This document shows positions 45,455 to 53,386 of a stretch of 64,000 nt of DNA, piece after piece. The position numbers and the translations under genes are program-made. The number at the start of each line of letters is the position of its first letter. Position 1 is the stretch's first letter. Source of the stretch: Verrucomicrobiota bacterium (lineage in GTDB: Bacteria; Verrucomicrobiota; Verrucomicrobiia; Methylacidiphilales; JBCCWR01). The DNA lies in contig JBCCXA010000017.1 in the NCBI GenBank assembly GCA_039192515.1, positions 1-64,000 on the forward strand, given 5' to 3'. The notes below the pieces were generated by a model, which worked only from the letters and a program-made list of their open reading frames with translations, was not told the origin of the DNA and searched no databases.

Positions 45455-46330
45455 TTAGTTAATCTTTGTCACATCAACTGCCAGCTTGATGGTATGGTTC
45501 CCGCCTCCAGTCAGAGCCCCTCGGATCAGAGAGACGTCTAGGTAATCTCTACCCCAGGCCAGGGTAATGTAACGGTCCTTGGCAATACAATCGTTGGTAG
45601 GGTCAAAGTCGATCCAACCCAGGTTGGTGCAGTAAACGGAAACCCAGGCGTGGGAGGCATCGGCACCAAGAACTTTCTCTTGCCCCGGCGGAGGGTCGGT
45701 TTCTAGATAGCCGCTTACATATCGTGCGGGCAGTCCGTAATTGCGTAAGCATGCAATCATAAGGTGAGAAAAGTCTTGGCAGACTCCGCGTTTGCTTTCG
45801 AATACTTCTTCAATAGGAGTAGAAACAGTAGTGGCGGTGGAATCAAAGGTAAATTCGTCGTAGATTTTTTGGGTGAGTAAAAGTGCTAGTTCGTGGATAG
45901 GTAGTTTATTCTTGAAAAGTTTTTTGCCCCATTCTCTTAAACATTCTTGGTAGGGCACATAAGCCGAAGGATAGCAGAAATTAAGGGCGTGAAGGTGTTC
46001 TTCAGATGGTTGATTTTGCAGAGTAGAAGGAACCAGATTCCATGCTGTAGAGGTGCTTAGAAGTGAGTCTGGTTGCGGGTTAATGTCGATGGTATGACTG
46101 AGGTCTATTTTGAGTTCAGAGTGCGCTTCGTTTAAGGTAAAGGCGGTGACTGAGTTGCCAAAGTAGTCAAAGGTGTTTTCCTGAAAACCTGGGGTTGGGC
46201 TAATAGTGACTTGCGATGAAGTAACGCTTTGATGGCTGAGCTCACGGGGAATGAGGTGGGTGGCATGATCTGAATAAACTACGGGTTCAGAGTAGCTGTA
46301 ATGGGTGTGATGATCAACTCGGTAGCGCAT
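45455..46330 (-). CDS. Transglutaminase-like cysteine protease family protein
   Basis: 291 residues. The N-terminal about 80 residues are a beta-rich domain common in this family (MRYRVDHHTHYSYSEPVVYS). The transglutaminase core has the catalytic Cys in SKRGVCQDFSHLMIACLR, His in ADASHAWVSVY and Asp in IDFDPTND. Such bacterial proteins are peptidases or amidases, often with a partner circular gene set. It is followed downstream by the convergent TPR gene and preceded 24 bp upstream by a glutamine amidotransferase. Confidence 0.9.
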   Translation of the reverse strand: MRYRVDHHTHYSYSEPVVYSDHATHLIPRELSHQSVTSSQVTISPTPGFQENTFDYFGNSVTAFTLNEAHSELKIDLSHTIDINPQPDSLLSTSTAWNLVPSTLQNQPSEEHLHALNFCYPSAYVPYQECLREWGKKLFKNKLPIHELALLLTQKIYDEFTFDSTATTVSTPIEEVFESKRGVCQDFSHLMIACLRNYGLPARYVSGYLETDPPPGQEKVLGADASHAWVSVYCTNLGWIDFDPTNDCIAKDRYITLAWGRDYLDVSLIRGALTGGGNHTIKLAVDVTKIN

Positions 46331-46354
46331 AGGAATGGGTAAGCCAGAAGATGC

Positions 46355-47065
46355 CTATTTTATGAATCCATTTCTAGTAAAAACCTTCAGAACATCTGCC
46401 TGGATTTCTTTGATATGGGCAAATCTGTCTGCGTTGCAGAGCATGTCTTCAGGCGTTTGTATAGAGGCAGACTCCTCTAGTTCATTCCCACAATGATCTA
46501 CTAAAGCTTTTGCGGATTCATAGGTAGTTTCCAAATGGAATTGTAAGGCGAGCACTCTGTCTTGGTAAATAAAGCCTTGGTTAGCACAGGCATGACTCTG
46601 GGCGAGGTGGGAAGCACCTCCAGGAATCTCAAAAGTATCTTCATGCCAGTGAAAAACATGGGCCTTATCGGGAAAGCTATTTGTCAAGGGAGTCTTTTCC
46701 AGTTCTGCCGCTTTTGTGATTTCAAACCAACCGATTTCTTTATGTGGATTTTTCTTAACTGTAGCTCCAAGGACGTTGGCAATCAGCTGGGCCCCCAGGC
46801 AAATGCCAAGCATGGGCTTTCCATCGCTCATGTTTTTTTCAATGAAGCGTTTTTCTTCAACGAGCCACGGATATCTTTTTTCATCATAAATTCCCATGGG
46901 CCCACCCATAATGATGAGGAAATCAAACGCACTACTAGCAGGCAGCGCTGCGGAATCAAATAGAGGGCTATGGGTGATTTGGTGGCCATTCGCTCTTAAC
47001 CACGGTTCCATACTTCCCAGGCCTTCGAAAGGAACATGTTGTAAGTAGTGAACACGCATATTCAA
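46355..47065 (-). CDS. Class I glutamine amidotransferase (GMP-synthase-type, stand-alone)
   Basis: 236 residues. The oxyanion strand LIIMGGPMGIYDE, the nucleophile Cys in MLGICLGAQLIANVLG, and the catalytic His and Glu in ALQFHLETTYES are all present. Stand-alone proteins of this type are found in several catabolic and glutathione-related settings; the acceptor substrate is unknown. It lies between the transglutaminase gene and a 67-residue gene on the same strand. Confidence 0.88.
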   Translation of the reverse strand: MNMRVHYLQHVPFEGLGSMEPWLRANGHQITHSPLFDSAALPASSAFDFLIIMGGPMGIYDEKRYPWLVEEKRFIEKNMSDGKPMLGICLGAQLIANVLGATVKKNPHKEIGWFEITKAAELEKTPLTNSFPDKAHVFHWHEDTFEIPGGASHLAQSHACANQGFIYQDRVLALQFHLETTYESAKALVDHCGNELEESASIQTPEDMLCNADRFAHIKEIQADVLKVFTRNGFIK

Positions 47066-47087
47066 AGGGGCCTGTAGAATCTAAAGG

Positions 47088-47291
47088 TTATTGGAGGAAT
47101 TCGTCATCATCGTAAATATCACCGAGTCCATTAAGAGGATTCATAGAATCTAGATATGCGATCAAAGTATCTGAGAGATTTTCAATAGTTTCGGATATTG
47201 TTTTTCTATCTTGAATATCCTTCGTTTCAGCTAGTTGATCAATACTCCTTTCAATAGATGCTTTGAGTCCTTCAATAATTTTTTCAGTCAT
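47088..47291 (-). CDS. Small acidic helical protein of unknown function
   Basis: 67 residues, acidic, predicted mostly helical (IIEGLKASIERSIDQLAETK). It lacks a signal peptide or membrane segment. It is placed 22 bp upstream of the amidotransferase and 53 bp downstream of the SLC13 transporter gene. No family recognised. Confidence 0.5.
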   Translation of the reverse strand: MTEKIIEGLKASIERSIDQLAETKDIQDRKTISETIENLSDTLIAYLDSMNPLNGLGDIYDDDEFLQ

Positions 47292-47344
47292 GGTGTTAGC
47301 ACCCTATAGATCAATGGGTAAAATGCAACCCATCTCAGTCCGGC

Positions 47345-49192
47345 TCAACTGTTCTGAAAAGGCCAAATAATAGGAATGAGCAAGGTCGCGGTTACCCAAA
47401 AAAGAATACTCAGAGGCAGCCCGAACTTTGTAAAATCCGTGAAACGATATCCCCCGGCACCATAAATCATGGTATTGGTTTGATAACCGATAGGAGTCAG
47501 GAATGAAGCCGAAGCAGCGATCATAACCGCGATAACAAAAGTGCGGGGGTCCAGTCCCAAAGCTAACGAGCTGTTGATGGCAATAGGTGCCATAATGATG
47601 GCGGCTGCGCTATTGGAAATGACTTCCGTAAGTAAGTTGGTAATCAGATAGAAGCAGCCAAGGGCCACATAAGGCAGAAATTGATTGTCAGCGAGTGTTT
47701 TGATAATGTCTACAAATGAGCCGGCGACCAGGTTGGCCGCACCTGATTTTTCCATAGCAAGACCTATCCCTAGCATACCATAGATGAGAAAAAGCACTCC
47801 CCAATCAATTGATTTGTAAGCGTCATCTGGTTGAAGGCATTTAGTCCATAGGACGACGAGGCATCCAAGAATAGCGGATACGTGTATAGAGATCCCATTA
47901 TCAATTGCAGCCACGATGACGACTGCTGCCATAGTTGCCCAAACAATCCAGGCCTTATCTTTATTGGCGACTTCGGGTATTTGATCTTCGAGAAGCATGA
48001 GGTCTCCCATATTTCTGAGCTGGGCAAAAGTTGTGGTAGGTCCAAGCATTAAGATGGTGTCACCAAATTGCAGACGCTCGTCGAGAAAGTTTTTGGAGAG
48101 ATTTTTTCCTTGTCGGTGAATAGCTAGTATAAGCATGCCATAGGTTTGCCGGAAACGAATTTCGCGGATGCTTTTACCCATCAGGCTGGAGTGAGGGGCA
48201 ATGATTCCCTCTATAATAGAACCTTCTATGACAGAAAGTGTTTGAACACCCAGCTCTTCAGAGAGTTCTGAGGAAAGCTCCCGGTCTTTTTTTTCAGGAT
48301 CTTCGGATGATACGATGTACTTCTCAGATGCAGAAAAAAGGATTCGGTCGTAGGGGCGAATGATTACTTCATTCAAAGGTAGTGTCAAACGAGTGCCATG
48401 CCTTCTGATTTCAATAATCCGGAAAAGAGTAGCGTTCTGAGCGAGCTTCGTTTCGGTCAAACGGATGCCAATAAGAGGGGAGTTAGGTTGAATCAGGGCA
48501 TGACATAAAAAAGTTTTGCGTTCTTCGGGGCTCAGCACCGAGGTAACATTTTGCCGCGAGGGCAGTAATTTAGGTCCGAAAATAATGACATAGGCCATGC
48601 CAATGAGTAGTAAAGGCAGGCCTATCTTAGTGATTTCAAAAAAGCCAATCTTCCCGAAGTTGTAAGCCGGCGAAGTAAAAATATCAGATACAATCAAGTT
48701 GGTGGAGGTGCCAATAAGTGTGCAGGCTCCTCCCATGATAGCTGCGTAGGAAAGGGGGATGAGGAGCTTTGAAGGAGCAACCTGCTGTGTTCGAGCCAAA
48801 CTTAAAAGAACCGGGATGAAAATGGCCACAATTGGGGTGTTATTCACAAATGCCGAGGCCAGTGCAACAAATACGGTCACACATAGTAGCAAAAAGATTT
48901 GATTCGAGCTCAGATGCTTTGTCAGTAGACGAGTGATGCCATTAATGGCACCGGTCTGTTGAAGAGCTCCGCTCAAGATAAACATGGCAGCAATTGTGAT
49001 AGGGGCTTTGCTGCTAAAAACCGAAAAAGCGTCTTCGGGATTAAGTAATTTTAGAGTTGGGTTAATGGCACTGAATACAAGCAAGAATCCAAATGCACTC
49101 ATGGCAATGATCTCCGGAGGAGCCCATTCTTTGAAAAAGGCTACCAGCACGATGGCAAGTAGAATGAGGACGATGATTATTTCAAAAGTCAT
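47345..49192 (-). CDS. SLC13/DASS-type permease with two TrkA-C domains
   Basis: 615 residues. N-terminal (about 1-205) and C-terminal (about 410-615) membrane halves carry the paired anion-transporter motifs (NNTPIVAIFIPVLLS, GTSTNLIVSD; ISNSAAAIIMAPIAIN, TPIGYQTNTMIYG). Two RCK_C/TrkA-C domains lie between (about 215-300 and 320-400; NSPLIGIRLTETKLA, SLMGKSIREIRFRQTYG). Members move sulfate, dicarboxylates or related anions with sodium; the substrate here is undefined. A 48-residue membrane peptide gene lies just upstream. Confidence 0.9.
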   Translation of the reverse strand: MTFEIIIVLILLAIVLVAFFKEWAPPEIIAMSAFGFLLVFSAINPTLKLLNPEDAFSVFSSKAPITIAAMFILSGALQQTGAINGITRLLTKHLSSNQIFLLLCVTVFVALASAFVNNTPIVAIFIPVLLSLARTQQVAPSKLLIPLSYAAIMGGACTLIGTSTNLIVSDIFTSPAYNFGKIGFFEITKIGLPLLLIGMAYVIIFGPKLLPSRQNVTSVLSPEERKTFLCHALIQPNSPLIGIRLTETKLAQNATLFRIIEIRRHGTRLTLPLNEVIIRPYDRILFSASEKYIVSSEDPEKKDRELSSELSEELGVQTLSVIEGSIIEGIIAPHSSLMGKSIREIRFRQTYGMLILAIHRQGKNLSKNFLDERLQFGDTILMLGPTTTFAQLRNMGDLMLLEDQIPEVANKDKAWIVWATMAAVVIVAAIDNGISIHVSAILGCLVVLWTKCLQPDDAYKSIDWGVLFLIYGMLGIGLAMEKSGAANLVAGSFVDIIKTLADNQFLPYVALGCFYLITNLLTEVISNSAAAIIMAPIAINSSLALGLDPRTFVIAVMIAASASFLTPIGYQTNTMIYGAGGYRFTDFTKFGLPLSILFWVTATLLIPIIWPFQNS

Positions 49193-49216
49193 AGGATTAG
49201 AGATGACAAAAAAGCG

Positions 49217-49363
49217 TTATTTTGCCGCGGCATCCTGTATAGTTTGCTCCAGTCCGCCGGTGATCGCAAAGAACAAAACGGACAGAATAGGCGTCAGCAC
49301 TAAGCATAAGAGGAATAGAAAAATAAGGATTTTCTGATTTCTGGGTGAAGTTTGGGCTTTCAT
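49217..49363 (-). CDS. Small single-pass membrane protein
   Basis: 48 residues, MKAQTSPRNQ followed by one hydrophobic segment (ILIFLFLLCLVLTPILSVLF) and a short tail. It lies 24 bp upstream of the SLC13 permease gene on the same strand, suggesting co-expression. No family recognised, and coding status rests on its position and its clear membrane segment. Confidence 0.5.
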   Translation of the reverse strand: MKAQTSPRNQKILIFLFLLCLVLTPILSVLFFAITGGLEQTIQDAAAK

Positions 49364-49420
49364 TTATACATGTCTCACCTTAACAAATAGGCAAGAATCA
49401 CCAAGGAAGCAAGATCAGGT

Positions 49421-50236
49421 ATGAAGAGAAATGGAAAGCGAATTGTTGTTAAAATTGGAAGCCGTCTTTTGACTTCAAACCAGGGAGGAGTGAATCATGA
49501 GATGATCAGCTCCTTAGCTAGGCAAATTTCCAAGCTAAAGAAACGGGGGTATGAGGTGATGTTGGTCTCATCTGGCGCGATTGCCGCCGGCATGGGTGTT
49601 TTAGGAAAAACCAAGCGTCCGCAAGGGCTTGCTGATTTACAAGTTTGCGCCAGTATAGGTCAGCCCGTGTTGATGGGGGCTTACCAAGAAGTGTTCGCGC
49701 AATTCGGTCTTTGTAGTGCACAGATTTTGGTGACATCCTGGGATCTAGATAGCAGATCTCTCTATAAAAATGCTAGAGCCACCGTGGAAGCACTCCTGGG
49801 TCTGGGGAATTGTGTGCCCATATTCAATGAGAATGACGCACTTTCGTTTGAGGAAATTGCCATGCTCAACCGCTTTGGTGATAACGATATGTTGAGTGCG
49901 CAAGTTGCTTTGTTAGCCGAGGCTTCGTCTTTGATTATCCTTACGAGTGTCGATGGATTGCGAACCAATTCCAAGGGCGGGCGCCTTATTTATGAAGTTA
50001 ATAAGATTGATAAACGGATCGAGAGCTACGCTGGGGGCGCCGAAAGTGAGCTTTCTGTTGGGGGAATGGCTTCAAAATTAAATACCGCCAAGTTAATGAT
50101 GAAGGAAGGAATTCCTATGCATATTGTAGATGGCCGTATCAATGGTATTATTGGAGATGTTTTAAAAGGTCATAAGGTAGGGACACTGTTTGTCACTAAA
50201 ACCTCCGGAAATAGAAAAAAAGTCAATGCCAAGTAA
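49421..50236 (+). CDS. proB: Glutamate 5-kinase
   Basis: 271 residues. VVKIGSRLLTSNQGG is the N-terminal nucleotide-binding motif, followed by LVSSGAIAAGM, the substrate region IFNENDALSF and FGDNDMLSA, and GGMASKLNTAK. It makes glutamyl 5-phosphate, the first step of proline synthesis. It ends before the PUA domain of the E. coli enzyme, so it is the short form. The stop overlaps the proA start by 11 bp. Confidence 0.95.
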   Translation: MKRNGKRIVVKIGSRLLTSNQGGVNHEMISSLARQISKLKKRGYEVMLVSSGAIAAGMGVLGKTKRPQGLADLQVCASIGQPVLMGAYQEVFAQFGLCSAQILVTSWDLDSRSLYKNARATVEALLGLGNCVPIFNENDALSFEEIAMLNRFGDNDMLSAQVALLAEASSLIILTSVDGLRTNSKGGRLIYEVNKIDKRIESYAGGAESELSVGGMASKLNTAKLMMKEGIPMHIVDGRINGIIGDVLKGHKVGTLFVTKTSGNRKKVNAK

Positions 50237-51506
50237 GCAGGATCAACTCAAAAAGCATCTCAAAGATATTGCGGTTAAAGCCAAAGAGGCTTCACGTAGC
50301 TTGGCAGATGCCGGCACGGATCAAAAAAATAAATTGCTCCAGGAAATCGCAAACAAGCTGGAGTCTAAAGAATCGCGGCAAGCAATTGCTGAGGCCAATG
50401 CCAAGGACCTAGAGCTAGGAGAAAAAGCAAAACTTTCCCATGCATTGCTTGATAGGCTAGAACTCAATAAGAAGCGCATGACATCTATGGTCCAAGGAGT
50501 TCAGCGCTTGATTGAGCTACCCGACCCAGTGGGTGAGGTAATCAAGGGATGGGAACAGAGTCAAGGAGTTCAATTGCAAAAAGTCCGAGTCCCCATTGGA
50601 GTGATTGGGATTATATTTGAGTCACGTCCCAATGTTACCGTTGATGCTTCCACCCTATGCTTGAAGACAGGTAATGTGACGATTCTTCGCGGAGGGAAAG
50701 AAGCTTTTTATTCAAATCAGGCCCTGGGTAAATTGATTGGCGAGGCGGCCAAAGCATGTGGTTTCCCTCAAGAAGTGGTAACGGTCTTACCGACCACTGA
50801 TCGAGAAGCAGTTCCTATTTTGTGTGAGATGCATGAGCAAATTGATTTGATGATACCTCGCGGTGGACATGGGCTAATCAAAAAAGTAGTCGAACACTCG
50901 CGGATGCCAGTCATCAAGCACTATGATGGTATTTGCCATGTCTATGTTCACCAAGATGCTGTTCTCAAAATGGCCAGAGAGATTGTCTTGAATGCCAAAC
51001 TTCAGAGACCCGGGGTTTGTAATGCCATGGAGACACTACTAATCGATGCCACCGTAGCTAAAAAGCTCGGCAAGAAGCTGATCGATGCCTTGTTGGAGAA
51101 GGGGGTGGAACTTTTTGCTGATCGTCAGACTAATAAGGCATTGGAAACGAAGTTTAAAGCGCCATCTAGTTGGTCTACCGAATACCTGGATCTCAAAGCC
51201 GGCCTAAGAGTAGTAGAGGGCTTAGATCAGGCGATAGCGCATATTGAAAAATATGGCTCCCATCATTCGGATACAATCGTGACAGAAAATGAGCAGGCAG
51301 CAGAAACCTTCCTGCAAAAAGTCGATTCTGCTGCCGTTTACTGGAATGTCTCAACACGTTTTACGGATGGTGCGGCCTTTGGCTTTGGAGCAGAGATTGG
51401 TATTAGTACCGATAAGATCCATGCCCGCGGTCCCATGGCTTTGGAGGAGCTCACTTCTTATAAATATGTAGGTAGAGGGAAGGGACAGATTATTAAATCC
51501 GGATGA
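50226..51506 (+). CDS. proA: Gamma-glutamyl phosphate reductase
   Basis: 426 residues from the ATG at 50226 (MPSKQDQLKKHL); an upstream ATG at 50190 lies deep in proB and is less likely. Signatures: VPIGVIGIIFESRPNVT, LKTGNVTILRGGKEA, the catalytic Cys in LQRPGVCNAMETLLID, and FGFGAEIGISTDKIHARGPM. It makes glutamate semialdehyde from the ProB product. With the overlapping proB it forms a two-gene proline operon. Confidence 0.95.
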   Translation: MPSKQDQLKKHLKDIAVKAKEASRSLADAGTDQKNKLLQEIANKLESKESRQAIAEANAKDLELGEKAKLSHALLDRLELNKKRMTSMVQGVQRLIELPDPVGEVIKGWEQSQGVQLQKVRVPIGVIGIIFESRPNVTVDASTLCLKTGNVTILRGGKEAFYSNQALGKLIGEAAKACGFPQEVVTVLPTTDREAVPILCEMHEQIDLMIPRGGHGLIKKVVEHSRMPVIKHYDGICHVYVHQDAVLKMAREIVLNAKLQRPGVCNAMETLLIDATVAKKLGKKLIDALLEKGVELFADRQTNKALETKFKAPSSWSTEYLDLKAGLRVVEGLDQAIAHIEKYGSHHSDTIVTENEQAAETFLQKVDSAAVYWNVSTRFTDGAAFGFGAEIGISTDKIHARGPMALEELTSYKYVGRGKGQIIKSG

Positions 51507-51577
51507 TGGTTACGAGGCTTTGTATCGCCACAAAAACTTAGGCAATCATGTTCTTACGAATGAGGCGATCGAGATGC

Positions 51578-51610
51578 TTGACAAGCTTAAGCATTCAAGT
51601 AACCTAATAA
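51578..51610 (+). promoter_or_regulatory. Possible promoter of the SAM-riboswitch transcript
   Basis: A consensus -35 box, TTGACA, at 51578-51583 is followed by aacctaataa at 51601-51610, which offers imperfect -10 matches (spacing 17-21). It ends just before the riboswitch, where the transcript should begin. The -10 choice is uncertain. Confidence 0.4.
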
Positions 51611-51612
51611 AA

Positions 51613-51726
51613 CTCTTATCAAGAGCAGCAGAGGGACTGGCCCATTGAAGCTGCGGCAACCGGAATCTGCAAAGATTCGTCCAGGTGCTAAACCCAGCCA
51701 TGAGTAACCATGGAAGGATGAGGGAG
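51613..51726 (+). promoter_or_regulatory. SAM-I (S-box) riboswitch
   Basis: The conserved S-box core is plain: cttatcaagag at the start, agggactggccc, the gcggcaacc kink/pseudoknot segment, ggtgctaaaccca, and gaaggatgagggag closing the structure. These correspond to the P1-P4 junction that binds S-adenosylmethionine. It lies between proA and thrC and is followed by a short hairpin with a T run, suggesting control by transcription termination when SAM is plentiful. S-boxes usually govern methionine or sulfur genes, so the role of the downstream thrC should be viewed with that in mind. Confidence 0.93.
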
Positions 51727-51728
51727 AT

Positions 51729-51748
51729 AAAAGCCTTAAAGCTTTTTT
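51729..51748 (+). terminator. Possible riboswitch-controlled terminator
   Basis: aaaagc and gctttt form a short hairpin around cttaaa, followed by further T residues. It sits 3 bp after the riboswitch and 54 bp before the thrC start. The stem is weak, with only two G-C pairs, so translational control remains possible. Confidence 0.4.
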
Positions 51749-51801
51749 AAATCCCTTACACTTCTCCATGTATCTTGATAGGAGCAACAGGAAGAAAGAT
51801 T

Positions 51802-53061
51802 ATGGCAGAAGAATTTTTTAGTAATTTAAAATGTAGGGAGTGTGGAAGGCTCTATCCTAAAAAAGCGATTCATGTCTGTGAATTCGATTTTGGACCTTTG
51901 GAGGCAGCATATGATTATGACAAAATCAAAGATGCAATCTCCCGCAAGAAGATTGAAAGCCGTCCGCAGTCTATGTGGCGGTATCGTGAACTTTTCCCCA
52001 TTGACGAAGACCCAACGGTAGGTTTGCAAGTTGGCTTTACGCCTCTCGTTAAAGCTGACCGTCTTGCGAAGGCTTTAGGTGTTAAAGAACTCTATGTGAA
52101 GAACGATGCAGTCAATTACCCGACGCTAAGTTTTAAAGATCGTGTCGTATCGGTTGCTTTATCTCGGGCAAAGGAACTTGGATTTGAAACCGTAGCTTGC
52201 GCGTCTACGGGAAACTTGGCGAACTCAGTGGCGGCCAACGCGGCTTCGGCAGGCTTGCCAAGCTACGTGCTTATTCCTGCAGATTTAGAGCAGGGCAAAG
52301 TTCTCAATAGCTTAGTTTATGGAACCCATGTGATTGGAATTCATGGTCCATATGACCAGGTGAACCGTCTATGTTCTGAGATTGCAGGAAAATACGGTTG
52401 GGGGTTCGTAAATGTCAATCTGCGTCCTTACTACGCTGAGGGTTCTAAATCAATGGGCTTTGAGATTATTGAGCAAATGGGTTGGCAGATTCCCGCTCAT
52501 ACTGTAGTGCCTATGGCCAGTGGATCTCTTCTCACCAAGATTCATAAGGCCTACCAAGAGGCAGTGAAAGTAGGATTGGTGGAGGAAAGCAAATTTTTCG
52601 TTCATGGTGCTCAGGCCACGGGGTGTGGGCCAATCAGTGAAGCACATAAAAATGGCAGTGATTTGATTAAGCCGGTGCAAAAGCCTGACACCATTGCTAA
52701 GTCATTGGCCATAGGAACTCCTGCTGATGGTTATTACGCCGTCCGCGTCATGCGGGAAACGGAAGGTTCCGCTGAAGCAGCTACAGATCAGGAGATTATT
52801 GACGCCATCAAGCTACTTTCAGAAACCGAGGGAATATTTGCCGAGACGGCAGGAGGCGTAACACTGGCTTGCGCGCAAAAGTTAATTGCCTCGGGCAAGT
52901 TGCCCAAGAATGAGCCTATTGTGCTCTGTATTACAGGTAACGGTTTGAAAACGGCAGAGGCGGTTGCTGACCATATTGGCGCTCCACGTTGTATTAACCC
53001 AAGTTTGAAAGAGTTTGATGCTATGTTGTCAACAAGTGGTGAACTCGTTAACTCTAATTAA
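51802..53061 (+). CDS. thrC: Threonine synthase-like PLP enzyme
   Basis: 419 residues from the ATG at 51802, which has aggaag upstream; a frame extending to 51775 is less likely. A short N-terminal zinc-ribbon-like part (LKCRECGRLYP, IHVCEFDFGPLE) precedes the type II PLP fold. The Schiff-base Lys is in PTLSFKDRVV, the phosphate-binding loop in CASTGNLANSVAANAA, and CITGNGLKTAE comes near the end. Threonine synthase turns O-phosphohomoserine into threonine. Here it is behind a SAM-I riboswitch and 14 bp before a ThiS/MoaD-like gene. A sulfur-transferring role, making homocysteine from O-phosphohomoserine, is therefore a reasonable alternative. Confidence 0.88.
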   Translation: MAEEFFSNLKCRECGRLYPKKAIHVCEFDFGPLEAAYDYDKIKDAISRKKIESRPQSMWRYRELFPIDEDPTVGLQVGFTPLVKADRLAKALGVKELYVKNDAVNYPTLSFKDRVVSVALSRAKELGFETVACASTGNLANSVAANAASAGLPSYVLIPADLEQGKVLNSLVYGTHVIGIHGPYDQVNRLCSEIAGKYGWGFVNVNLRPYYAEGSKSMGFEIIEQMGWQIPAHTVVPMASGSLLTKIHKAYQEAVKVGLVEESKFFVHGAQATGCGPISEAHKNGSDLIKPVQKPDTIAKSLAIGTPADGYYAVRVMRETEGSAEAATDQEIIDAIKLLSETEGIFAETAGGVTLACAQKLIASGKLPKNEPIVLCITGNGLKTAEAVADHIGAPRCINPSLKEFDAMLSTSGELVNSN

Positions 53062-53075
53062 AAGTAAGGATTCAT

Positions 53076-53351
53076 ATGGCTATTGAAGTAAGTATTCCAA
53101 CCCCTTTAAGGACATTAACAGATAATCAAGATACGGTAGAAATTGAGGCGGCCAATATTGACGCTTTAATTGAAAGCCTCGAAAGCAAGCACCCAGGTAT
53201 GAAGGAACGCTTGCTTGACGAGCAGGGAACGATTCGTCGTTTTGTAAATATTTATGTGAACGGTGAGGACGTTCGCTTCTTGGAAGACCTCAAAACACCT
53301 CTCAAAGAATCAGACGAGGTCAGTATTGTTCCCGCTATTGCCGGAGGGTAA
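53076..53351 (+). CDS. ThiS/MoaD/CysO-family sulfur-carrier-like protein
   Basis: 91 residues with the beta-grasp fold of ThiS/MoaD proteins (VSIPTPLRTLTDNQDTVEIE; RRFVNIYVNGEDVRFLEDL) and the C-terminal Gly-Gly (VPAIAGG) at which a thiocarboxylate is formed in this family. In Mycobacterium, CysO of this type delivers sulfur to CysM for cysteine synthesis. The gene is in the same transcript as thrC, 14 bp downstream, and no molybdopterin or thiamine gene is next to it. It thus probably serves the neighbouring PLP enzyme. Confidence 0.9.
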   Translation: MAIEVSIPTPLRTLTDNQDTVEIEAANIDALIESLESKHPGMKERLLDEQGTIRRFVNIYVNGEDVRFLEDLKTPLKESDEVSIVPAIAGG

Positions 53352-53386
53352 ACAGCCTATCTGTGTGCTGAGGAAGTGATGGAGTA

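Noticed and set aside
50190-50225. Longer proA start
   Set aside because: It would overlap proB by 47 bp; the ATG at 50226 fits known ProA N-termini and gives an 11-bp overlap.
51507-51612. Protein-like frame after proA (GYEALYRHKNLGNHVLTNEA)
   Set aside because: It has no start or ribosome-binding site and runs into the riboswitch core; treated as chance or an unrecognisable relic.
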